From assembly GCA_964360635.1 (NCBI GenBank), contig CAYHXO010000024.1:1-10910 (forward strand): 10,910 nt of DNA. The letters are read 5' to 3'. Of this stretch, positions 5,431 to 10,910 are shown piece by piece. The stretch comes from CALRGE01 sp964360635 (lineage in GTDB: Bacteria; Patescibacteriota; Gracilibacteria; UBA1369; 2-02-FULL-48-14). The first letter of the stretch is position 1. Each line of letters opens with the position of its first letter. The notes under the pieces are model-generated. The model did not search any database, was not told the origin of the DNA, and saw only the letters and a program-made list of their open reading frames with translations. A program made the position numbers and the translations under genes.

Positions 5431-8097
5431 TTATTGGTTTGTATCTTGTGATGTTGTATCACCGGTTCTAACAGCTTTACCCTTCTTTTCAAGAGCCTTT
5501 TGTTTTCTCTCAGCTGAGCTGTAAGCCCTATCTAGTTTTCCTGAGATTTCAAATCCAAGCCTTGTCATGCTACTCCATAGAGAGATAACGGCTTTATTAC
5601 CGGCAGCAACAACAGCCTTAAACAAGATTTGTTCAGCAATTCCCAACTTTCCAAGTGCTGAAACTAGTTCATCAACCTTAGCATCACCATATTCTGCAAG
5701 TTGAGATCCGACCTTCGTCCAGAACTCTATTGGAAGTGTAACCCCTTTCTCAAATGACCATTTCGCTGTTGCAATTGCCATATCTGCTCCGGCTCCCGCC
5801 ATTGCAACTACTGCATCTTTAACATCTACTCCAGCTCCAACCATTGTATCTAGAGCCTGAAGGGCAACGTCTACTTCCCATGTAACTATATCCTTTGCAA
5901 CCTCTGCCCAGAATTCTACTGGAAGTTTTACTCCATTATCAAACGACCATTTCGCTGTTGCTATTGCCATGTCTGCTCCGGCTCCTGCCATTGCAACCAC
6001 TGCATCTTTAACATCTACTCCAGCTCCAACCATTGTATCTAAAATCGCCACTGCCGTTTCTTCTGTATAACTTGCTATTTCAGGCCCAACTTTTACCCAG
6101 AAATCTTTTGGAATGTCGTATCCATATGTTGTTGCGGCATCCTTAATTGCTAAAATTTGTTCACCTGTATACTCACTAACTTGCTCTCCAACTCCTGTCC
6201 AGAATTCTGCTGGAAGATCATACCCATATTCTTTTGCGCCTTTCATAAGAGAAGTTACTTCTTCCGATGTATAATCTGCAGCTTGTTCTCCAACTTTTAG
6301 CCAATATTCCTTTGGAACATCGTATCCATATGTTTTTGCACCTTCTAACACAGCCACCGCCATGTCTGCTCCGGCCCCTGCCATTGCAACAACCGCATCT
6401 TTTGTTTCAACTCCAGCCCCAACCATTGTATCTAAAACCTTAAGTGCGCCTTCTTTCCCGTACGATGCAATTTCAGGCCCTACTTTCGTCCAGTATTCGG
6501 CTGGAATTGTATATCCGTATTCTTTGGCACCTTCTCCAATCGCAACAACCTGGTCTGCTGTATATGTTCCAACGTCTTCTCCAACCTTCACCCAGAACTC
6601 TTTTGGAATATCATAACCAATCTCTTTGGCACCTTCTAAAACGGACATTGCCATATCTGCTCCGGCTGCAGCCATTGCAACTACTGCATCTTTTGTTTCA
6701 ACTCCAGCCCCAACCATTGTATCTAGAACTTTAAGTGCTCCTTCTTTTCCATATTTTGCAATTTCAGGACCAACCTTCATCCAGTATTCTTTTGGAATAT
6801 CGTACGCATATTTTGCTACTCCTTCTCCAATCGCAACAACCTGGTCAACTGTATATGTTCCAACATCTTCTATCACCTTTCCCCAGAATTCTGCTGGCAA
6901 CTTAAGTCCCTTATCAAATGACCACTCCGCTGTCGCGATAGCCATGTCTGCTCCTGCTTCACCCATTGCAACTACTGCATCTTTTGTTTCAACCAAAGCC
7001 CCAGCCATTGTATCTAGAACTCTCAATGCACCTTCTTTTCCGTATTTTGCAATTTCAGGAACTACTTTATTCCAGTATTCTGCCGGGATTGTATAGCCGA
7101 CTTCCTTCACACCATCTAATACAGCCATCACCATCTTTTCTCCACCATCAGCGAGCTTAAGTATCAATGCCTCAACACTGTGTTTAAGTTGTTTTGCATC
7201 TTTAAGTACTTGAAGAGCTTCTTTTGGAGTATTTCGGGCAATCCCTGCTTCAACTTTTGCCCAAACCTGTTCCGGCATTTTAAATCCAGTTTCAATACAA
7301 AACTTAAACGCCTTATTTATATCTTTATATGGCAAGCCGACAATCAATGACTTCATGTCAAAATCAGGAGTTTTTTGGGCTTCTTTCATTAATCGAAGGG
7401 CCCTGTCTACTCCATAACTTCCCAAGTTCTTGTTTAAATTCTTCCAAAAATCCGGTGGCAAAGAAAGGTTTTCTTTAATTGCCTTATCTGCCATTTTTTG
7501 AAATTGGTCAGCTGTCATTTTCACAGTGTTTGTTGCTTCTTCAATAGTCATAATTCCTGACTCAATTGCATCCCCATAACCTTTCTTTACTACAGTATCC
7601 AACTGGGCTATTTTTTGTGTTAACTCTACTTTCGCCTTCTCTAATTCGACTAGCACTTTGTCTTTCATTTGCTCCAATTCTTCCTTTCCATCAGCTAAAA
7701 GCTTCTGGGCGTCACCTGGCGCTCCGTCAATTGCTTTACCAGCCTTATACATTAAATCTCCACCTGCAGTGGTTAATTTGTCATTTGTAACTGCTTTACT
7801 CCATGATTCCCATGCTCCTGCCGCACCATCTTTCACCTTCATCGAAGCTTCAGCTGCTTCTTTCTTTGCAATTTCTGCAATATCACTTGCTATATCTGCT
7901 GCATTTTCAGCACCGAGTTTAATCTTTTCCTTCAAAGCCTTAATTTCAGGAGAGTCCACATTGCCGGCGTCGCCCTTCACACCCGCATCTACAACGTCAG
8001 CCCCTTTTTCCGGACCTTTGTTTACATAAACCTGCATTGGTGACTTCCAAGCAAAGCTTGAAAGATTTTTATACTGACATTTTGACGTGATTTTCAT
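5431..8097 (-). CDS. Large modular alpha-helical repeat (solenoid-like) protein, unrecognised family
   Basis: An 888-aa protein I cannot assign to a family. Residues 1-30 are polar with no signal peptide. Residues 45-210 are Ala/Lys/Glu-rich and helical, with coiled-coil-like text at about 133-170. Residues 212-849 are entirely repeats: twelve 34-residue A modules with invariant Pro3 and Trp7, acidic residue or Gln at 5, and Tyr at 17 in ten of twelve. Modules 1, 2, 3, 5, 7, 10, 11 and 12 are followed by a B module (consensus KDAVVAMAGAGADMA) of 29 residues (27 in the first). Residues 850-888 form a basic, then Thr/Gln-rich tail. Each A module should be a helical hairpin. The GY-x-I-P-x-E-[FY]-W signature recalls octotricopeptide (OPR) repeats, and the second helix recalls PPR repeats, both eukaryote-dominated nucleic-acid-binding solenoids. 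This is resemblance only; a scaffold or surface-assembly role is equally possible. The start ATG at 8095-8097 lies about 17 nt after the predicted transcription start. Confidence 0.9.
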   Translation of the reverse strand: MKITSKCQYKNLSSFAWKSPMQVYVNKGPEKGADVVDAGVKGDAGNVDSPEIKALKEKIKLGAENAADIASDIAEIAKKEAAEASMKVKDGAAGAWESWSKAVTNDKLTTAGGDLMYKAGKAIDGAPGDAQKLLADGKEELEQMKDKVLVELEKAKVELTQKIAQLDTVVKKGYGDAIESGIMTIEEATNTVKMTADQFQKMADKAIKENLSLPPDFWKNLNKNLGSYGVDRALRLMKEAQKTPDFDMKSLIVGLPYKDINKAFKFCIETGFKMPEQVWAKVEAGIARNTPKEALQVLKDAKQLKHSVEALILKLADGGEKMVMAVLDGVKEVGYTIPAEYWNKVVPEIAKYGKEGALRVLDTMAGALVETKDAVVAMGEAGADMAIATAEWSFDKGLKLPAEFWGKVIEDVGTYTVDQVVAIGEGVAKYAYDIPKEYWMKVGPEIAKYGKEGALKVLDTMVGAGVETKDAVVAMAAAGADMAMSVLEGAKEIGYDIPKEFWVKVGEDVGTYTADQVVAIGEGAKEYGYTIPAEYWTKVGPEIASYGKEGALKVLDTMVGAGVETKDAVVAMAGAGADMAVAVLEGAKTYGYDVPKEYWLKVGEQAADYTSEEVTSLMKGAKEYGYDLPAEFWTGVGEQVSEYTGEQILAIKDAATTYGYDIPKDFWVKVGPEIASYTEETAVAILDTMVGAGVDVKDAVVAMAGAGADMAIATAKWSFDNGVKLPVEFWAEVAKDIVTWEVDVALQALDTMVGAGVDVKDAVVAMAGAGADMAIATAKWSFEKGVTLPIEFWTKVGSQLAEYGDAKVDELVSALGKLGIAEQILFKAVVAAGNKAVISLWSSMTRLGFEISGKLDRAYSSAERKQKALEKKGKAVRTGDTTSQDTNQ
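5740..6117 (-). repeat. Near-identical 189-bp tandem duplication (AB units 10 and 11)
   Basis: Residues 661-723 and 724-786 are adjacent AB units. From LDTMVGAGV through TAKWSF they are almost identical in protein, and they differ at only a few positions in DNA across roughly 95 bp, at an offset of exactly 189 bp. This is the most recent-looking duplication in the array. Confidence 0.75.
6220..7092 (-). repeat. Three tandem copies of a 291-bp (97-aa) super-repeat
   Basis: Within the array the A-B-A triplet repeats three times in a row: residues 336-432 (6802-7092), 433-529 (6511-6801) and 530-626 (6220-6510). Each copy contains a PEIA-x-YGKEGAL module, an ETKDAVVAM module and a short module with TYT or DYT near its middle. 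This shows expansion by duplication of a three-module block rather than of single modules. Confidence 0.8.
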
Positions 8098-8120
8098 TTT
8101 TGTTTTTGTTAAATCTGGTA

Positions 8121-8129
8121 ATTATACCA
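8121..8129 (-). promoter_or_regulatory. Extended -10 promoter for the repeat-protein gene
   Basis: The minus strand reads TGGTATAAT, a perfect extended -10 element (TGn plus consensus TATAAT). No good -35 is seen at 16-18 nt, which extended -10 promoters tolerate. A start near 8114 gives an A-rich leader of about 17 nt before the ATG at 8097, again without Shine-Dalgarno. It lies in the 59-nt gap after the methyltransferase stop, so the repeat gene can be expressed on its own. Confidence 0.65.
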
Positions 8130-8156
8130 CAGCAGAGCAGTGAAATCCATCTAAAT

Positions 8157-8732
8157 TTACTTTTGGCAAACGTACACGAAGGCCGGTGGAAGATTCGTCA
8201 CCAAGTCAGTCTTTTTAACGCTGGTAAATTTACCGGAGAGCAGCTCATAAAATGAACGCCCGTTCGGCAAGTGATTTAGAGGGAAATAAGCGAAAGTTAA
8301 AAATAAGCCACCATCCTCTAATGAGTCGTAAATTTTAGCAACCATGCTTTGTTGAAATTCAACATCGAAGGCCGTCCATGGTAAGCCTGAGATAACTCTA
8401 TCTCCTTTGTCATGACCATGTTTTTTTAAATATTCACCAATTGCTTCCGCGGAGTCATTATAAACAGTGGCTTCGGGATGGGTATACTCTAAAGTATCAA
8501 CAAAACCCTTGTTTATCTCTAAAGCGAAATAGTCAGATTCCGGGTTCATTGCCTCTAAAATTGCTTTAGTAAAAACACCCGTACCTGGACCGAGTTCAAC
8601 AATAACTTTCGCATCTTGCAGTTGAGCCTCTGCCACAATCAATTCTGTCAGGCCTTTTGAGCTCGGGGCAATTGCTCCTATATTTTTTGGGTCTTTGAAC
8701 GCTTGCCTTAAGAAAGACATTGAATCAATCAT
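8157..8732 (-). CDS. Small SAM-dependent methyltransferase (PmtA/KsgA-like group)
   Basis: A 191-aa class I methyltransferase. FLRQAFKDPKNIGAIAPSS (7-25) is the N-terminal signature common to small proteins annotated as phospholipid N-methyltransferases and rRNA-dimethylase-like enzymes. Motif I is VELGPGTGVFT (45-55). The acidic end of motif II is in FALEIN (69-74), and motif IV is SGLPW (115-119), corresponding to the NLPY/GLPF loop. The substrate could be phosphatidylethanolamine, another lipid, or something else; the sequence does not settle it. It is much shorter than KsgA and lacks its C-terminal RNA-binding domain, which argues against rRNA. The ATG at 8730-8732 overlaps the topoisomerase stop by one base (TAATG on the minus strand), implying translational coupling. 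An internal Met5 is an alternative start. Confidence 0.82.
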   Translation of the reverse strand: MIDSMSFLRQAFKDPKNIGAIAPSSKGLTELIVAEAQLQDAKVIVELGPGTGVFTKAILEAMNPESDYFALEINKGFVDTLEYTHPEATVYNDSAEAIGEYLKKHGHDKGDRVISGLPWTAFDVEFQQSMVAKIYDSLEDGGLFLTFAYFPLNHLPNGRSFYELLSGKFTSVKKTDLVTNLPPAFVYVCQK

Positions 8733-9706
8733 TATCGTCTCTTTAAAAAATGAACCAATGCATGTTCATCAACGTGCAAATCTTTAAACTTAGAGCCACA
8801 TTTACACGGGGAAGTTAACTCCCCGCCCGACAAATAACATTCAATAACGTTCGGATCGATGTAAGACTTCCGACAAACGGCCTTTGTATTTCGTAAATGT
8901 TCAGACACAACTTCAACCGTCTTCACCACATTCTTTTTGCGTTCAGCCAAAGTCTCACAGGGTTCAAATTTAACAAGATGTGCAAGTGCCTTCACTGTTC
9001 CATACCAGGTTCGAAAGTCCTTAACGCTAATTTCCACCCCGCTAGTAATCTTCAAATATTCATTAACATCTCCGGAATGCACTCCGTGTACCTTGCCAGC
9101 AGCATCTCTGAAACAAAAAAGCTCTTGGCCGTGAATTTCTTCGCAACTTAAAACCACCTTGGCCAATCGCTCGTCAAAAAAATCAACATCGTGCAAAACG
9201 CCGCTCTTTCCCTTGAAATGAAAATGGATTTCGGAGCCGCTAACTTTAACTTGATTAATTCGAATCGTTGTTAGTCCGTAAGAGTGATTTTCTTTCACAT
9301 ATTCTTCATTCCCAATTCGAATTAAAGTTTTCTCAGCCAACTCGATTATTGTTGCCACGACTTTTGGCTTGTCTATTTCTTTTTTAGAGATATCCTTACT
9401 AATTTCCCTCCTGATTTTCGGCAAAACTTCCGCAAGTGTCAGCAATTTATGAAACTTTGTTTGAGCCCGAACTTCCTTCCACTCCGGATGATAAATATAT
9501 TGTTTTCTTCCCCGTTCATCTTTCCCGGTAGCCTGAATATGACCTTTTGCATCTTTGCACACCCAAAGACCCTTCCATGCAGGCGGAATTCGCAGCGACT
9601 TAACCCTCTTCAAATCCTTGGCGCTGACTTTGTTCAAATTAAGCCCCGGCTCTTGGTCGCTGGAATATCGGAGGCCTGCCCTTTTTGCAATTTTCGCTGA
9701 GTCCAT
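8732..9706 (-). CDS. DNA topoisomerase IB (poxvirus/Deinococcus-like)
   Basis: A 324-aa type IB topoisomerase, which relaxes supercoils by nicking one strand through a 3'-phosphotyrosine. The N-terminal domain (about 18-80) shows LRIPPAW-x-x-LWVC and the GRKQYIYHPEW signature. The catalytic domain holds Arg130 (RIGNEEY), Lys167 (HFKGKSG), Arg232 (VKDFRTW), Asn273 and nucleophile Tyr282 (RKSYIDPNV). Asn273 stands nine residues before the tyrosine, the spacing of the His/Asn in poxvirus and Deinococcus enzymes, so all five active-site positions are present. Length is normal for bacterial members. A short C-terminal extension includes Cys301 and Cys303 (PCKCGS). The start is ATG at 9704-9706. 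It overlaps the methyltransferase gene downstream by one base and is divergent from the membrane-protein gene, whose longest frame starts only 12 nt away. No Shine-Dalgarno is visible. Confidence 0.93.
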   Translation of the reverse strand: MDSAKIAKRAGLRYSSDQEPGLNLNKVSAKDLKRVKSLRIPPAWKGLWVCKDAKGHIQATGKDERGRKQYIYHPEWKEVRAQTKFHKLLTLAEVLPKIRREISKDISKKEIDKPKVVATIIELAEKTLIRIGNEEYVKENHSYGLTTIRINQVKVSGSEIHFHFKGKSGVLHDVDFFDERLAKVVLSCEEIHGQELFCFRDAAGKVHGVHSGDVNEYLKITSGVEISVKDFRTWYGTVKALAHLVKFEPCETLAERKKNVVKTVEVVSEHLRNTKAVCRKSYIDPNVIECYLSGGELTSPCKCGSKFKDLHVDEHALVHFLKRR

Positions 9707-9711
9707 ATAAC
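9684..9711 (+). promoter_or_regulatory. Possible promoter for the rightward membrane-protein gene
   Basis: TTTGCA (9684-9689), a 16-nt spacer and TATAAC (9706-9711) lie within the start of the topoisomerase gene. A start near 9717-9718 would leave almost no leader for the ATG at 9719 but about 37 nt for the ATG at 9755, so this favours the later start. The match is modest. Confidence 0.35.
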
Positions 9712-9718
9712 AAATTTA

Positions 9719-10375
9719 ATGGTTTTTTTGCCGATTGGAAAGCATAATGCATATATGAACACTTTGATCCTAAAATTTGTGCCACTAATAAGTGTGATTC
9801 AATATGGCTATTTCATTTACGGAATATTATTTATGGGATGGTCGGCCACCATTTTGCTAATGGGGTTTTGGATAGAGTCTCTCGTCGACTTTAGCATCTA
9901 TGCGGCTCTGCTTTTATTCGCCAAAGGTCGCAAACATGAATTTGCAAGCTTTGTTTTCAAGCGGGGCTTTGCCTTCCTCTGCCATACTATTTTCTTCCTA
10001 ATTGTAGATATAAGCTCGGGCAGTTCATCTGTTTCTCTTGGACTTCTGGGATCATTTCTATTAGAAAACCCTGAAGTGGAATATTTGCAGATCAAAATTA
10101 TCGCAACTAATATCTTACTCTTTACAGTAATCCGTTACAGCTCGAACATTTTATTATATTTTGCAAATAATAAATGGAGAATGCCTGCCGCTTCCGAACT
10201 AATCAAAACTGCATACAGATCAGTTGTCCCTTTGCATTTCATCCTTATGATTTCGGTATTGGGAATTTATCAGGGCAGCGACATTCTACTCGTAGCCATC
10301 GTTGTGATCAGATTTTTAATAGACATTTTGATCCCACTTAGAACAAAGTATTTAAAAGCTTCGCCTTCAGCGTAG
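9719..10375 (+). CDS. Six-span membrane protein, DUF6498-like
   Basis: A 218-aa integral membrane protein. Hydrophobic spans lie at about 15-38, 41-67, 82-97, 125-147, 168-185 and 187-207. GWSATILLMGFWIESLVDF (40-58) resembles the W-x-E-N-x-x-x-G helix of DUF6498 proteins, and RSVVPLHFILMI with a following FLIDI (200-204) resembles their C-terminal R-x-x-P-x-H and K-x-x-x-D segments. The family's function is unknown to me, and the assignment comes from memory of its pattern. ATG at 9719 gives the longest frame. ATG at 9755 (Met13, MNTLILK) is a plausible alternative that would start directly at the first span and widen the divergent gap with topoisomerase IB from 12 to 48 nt. It ends with TAG, the only non-TAA stop among the window's genes, and is convergent with ssrA. 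Confidence 0.7.
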   Translation: MVFLPIGKHNAYMNTLILKFVPLISVIQYGYFIYGILFMGWSATILLMGFWIESLVDFSIYAALLLFAKGRKHEFASFVFKRGFAFLCHTIFFLIVDISSGSSSVSLGLLGSFLLENPEVEYLQIKIIATNILLFTVIRYSSNILLYFANNKWRMPAASELIKTAYRSVVPLHFILMISVLGIYQGSDILLVAIVVIRFLIDILIPLRTKYLKASPSA

Positions 10376-10402
10376 ACAAAATAAGCTCGTTCTTCGAACG
10401 AG
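10376..10402 (-). terminator. Likely rho-independent terminator of ssrA
   Basis: Read on the minus strand, a 7-bp hairpin CTCGTTC-GAA-GAACGAG (10386-10402) is followed by CTTATTTTGT. The T-tract is broken but lies on the correct side for transcripts arriving from ssrA. For rightward transcripts of the membrane-protein gene there is no T-tract after the stem. Confidence 0.55.
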
Positions 10403-10418
10403 TATGGTGGACTTTTGC

Positions 10419-10453
10419 GCGCCCTTAGGCGCTAATGCTTACACCTTCGGTGT
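10419..10453. other. Two further short hairpins between ssrA and its terminator
   Basis: GCGCC-CTTA-GGCGC (10419-10432) and ACACC-TTC-GGTGT (10441-10453) are perfect inverted repeats. The second begins only four bases past the ssrA 3' end. They may block or guide 3' exonucleases trimming pre-tmRNA, but no function is shown. Confidence 0.5.
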
Positions 10454-10456
10454 AAC

Positions 10457-10880
10457 TGGTGGAGATGGCGGGAATCGAACCCGCGTCCAAAAAGGAAGAG
10501 GTCTACCGTCTACTTTCGTAGTTCTTTTCGATTACGCAATGAAAATATGAAAAGAACAAAGAGCTTTCATCGCGTATTTACCAGGGTTTTGGTTCGCGGC
10601 CGGAAAATAAGCAGCCGGTCACCTGAGCCTCGTAATTAGGCCCTCAAAAGCTACGAAGCCTTGCTTAAGAGAACCCCGTCGCACTAAAGGCGACGGATGC
10701 GAGTTACGCAGCCATAGCTGACAATCTAGCCGGAGCTAGTTTGCTTGCAAGGTAAGCAGCAACACGATTTGCTTCAGAGTTAGCATTTAGACTCGCATGG
10801 ACGGGTTGAGGTGAGACCATGCAATCACCTGAAAGCTGATAAACGACTTCTGATCTTTCTGTCGAAGCCTGTACATCCCC
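10457..10880 (-). ncRNA. ssrA: Transfer-messenger RNA (tmRNA)
   Basis: A complete one-piece tmRNA of 424 nt including encoded CCA. The 5' end GGGGATG pairs with CATCTCC before ACCA to make the 7-bp tRNA-like acceptor stem (one G-U pair). GGCTTCGAC follows the 5' strand as in other tmRNAs. The T-arm GCGGG-TTCGATT-CCCGC is intact near the 3' end. Pseudoknot 1 is clear: AGGTGA (10825-10830) pairs with TCACCT (10809-10814), and GCATGG (10817-10822) with CCATGC (10795-10800). The tag frame begins 10 nt later. With SmpB, tmRNA frees ribosomes stalled on broken messages and tags the product for proteolysis. Other stems include CCGTCGC/GCGACGG after the tag stop and a 9-bp GTTCTTTTC/GAAAAGAAC stem near the 3' domain. 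Confidence 0.96.
10704..10784 (-). other. tmRNA tag reading frame, 26-residue degradation tag
   Basis: The frame opens at GCT (10782-10784), 96 nt from the 5' end and 10 nt after pseudoknot 1. It begins ANSEANRVAAYLASK, ends ARLSAMAA and stops at TAA (10704-10706). Resume alanine, the N at position 2 and the hydrophobic AA end fit known tags. The length (26) is well above the 10 or so residues typical of bacteria such as E. coli. A CTAGC-TCCG-GCTAG hairpin lies inside the frame. Confidence 0.82.
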
Positions 10881-10901
10881 ACGTTTTCAAAGAGCCCGTG
10901 G

Positions 10902-10910
10902 AGTGTATCA
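10902..10910 (-). promoter_or_regulatory. Possible extended -10 element of ssrA
   Basis: The minus strand reads TGATACACT, fitting TGn-TAnnnT. A start near 10895 would give a precursor with about 15 extra 5' nt for RNase P to remove. Any -35 region is beyond the window edge. Confidence 0.35.

Larger units (their letters stand above)
5551..7464 (-). repeat. Coding tandem-repeat array: 102-bp A and 87-bp B modules
   Basis: The stretch encodes residues 212-849 of the 888-aa protein. A modules are 34 codons without exception and B modules 29 codons (the first is 27), in the order AB AB AB A AB A AB A A AB AB AB. No linker residues separate the modules, so the array tiles exactly. Central copies are highly similar at DNA level. 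The outer copies (modules 1, 2 and 12) are diverged, the usual pattern when central copies are homogenised by recombination. Confidence 0.9.

Noticed and set aside
6362..7096. Several plus-strand open frames opposite the repeat gene
   Set aside because: Their Ala/Pro/Ser/Thr-rich text is periodic because it mirrors the repeats on the other strand. None has a start context or composition independent of the minus-strand gene.
5551..7464. CRISPR array or intergenic satellite
   Set aside because: The period is in whole codons, the frame is open throughout, and differences are mostly conservative at protein level.
8117..8128. Inverted repeat GGTA-ATTA-TACC over the -10 box as a repressor operator
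   Set aside because: The arms are only 4 bp and are largely explained by the TATAAT consensus flanked by GG and CC.
10457..10500. A tRNA gene suggested by the T-arm and CCA
   Set aside because: The acceptor partner lies about 400 nt away and a pseudoknot with a tag frame intervenes, so this is the 3' end of tmRNA.

Overview
The window is about 10.9 kb of AT-leaning bacterial DNA with ten supportable protein genes, one complete tmRNA gene and no mobile element, rRNA, tRNA or CRISPR array. Genes are tightly packed: one gene pair overlaps by one base, and two convergent genes share their stop-codon bases. Nine of ten stop codons are TAA and one is TAG. Conserved genes read through intact in the standard bacterial code. 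Most genes lack a clear Shine-Dalgarno sequence, and three good promoters sit so close to their genes that the leaders would be only about 16-20 nt. Compact layout, many proteins without obvious relatives and SD-poor starts suggest a small-genome uncultivated lineage, perhaps a candidate-phyla-radiation (Patescibacteria) member. That placement is an inference, because no marker gene here decides it.

Layout from left to right. 72-695 (minus): a promoter at 722-749, a 61-aa small protein and a codon-independent release-factor-like protein with a GGQ motif. 793-3993 (minus): an ABC-F ATPase followed by a DUF2339 multi-span membrane protein. 4088-5224 (plus): a probable lipoprotein with a zinc-metallopeptidase HELIH motif and its own promoter. 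5221-8097 (minus): an 888-aa modular repeat protein with its own extended -10 promoter, then a 61-aa helical protein. 8157-9706 (minus): DNA topoisomerase IB translationally coupled to a small SAM-dependent methyltransferase. 9719-10375 (plus): a six-span membrane protein resembling DUF6498. 10376-10456: a cluster of hairpins, including the likely ssrA terminator. 10457-10880 (minus): ssrA, encoding an unusually long 26-residue proteolysis tag.

The most interesting object is the 888-aa protein. Residues 212-849 split without remainder into twelve 34-residue modules, each with invariant Pro3 and Trp7. Eight of these are followed by a second module of 29 residues (27 in the first copy). Part of the array is a tandem 97-aa (291-bp) super-repeat. 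The geometry and the GY-x-[IL]-P-x-E-[FY]-W signature recall helical-hairpin solenoids of the PPR/OPR type, but I recognise no named family.

Functionally, two ribosome-rescue elements (ssrA and the GGQ protein) and an ABC-F translation factor lie in one window. The topoisomerase/methyltransferase pair and the metallopeptidase look like separate transcription units without an evident shared pathway.
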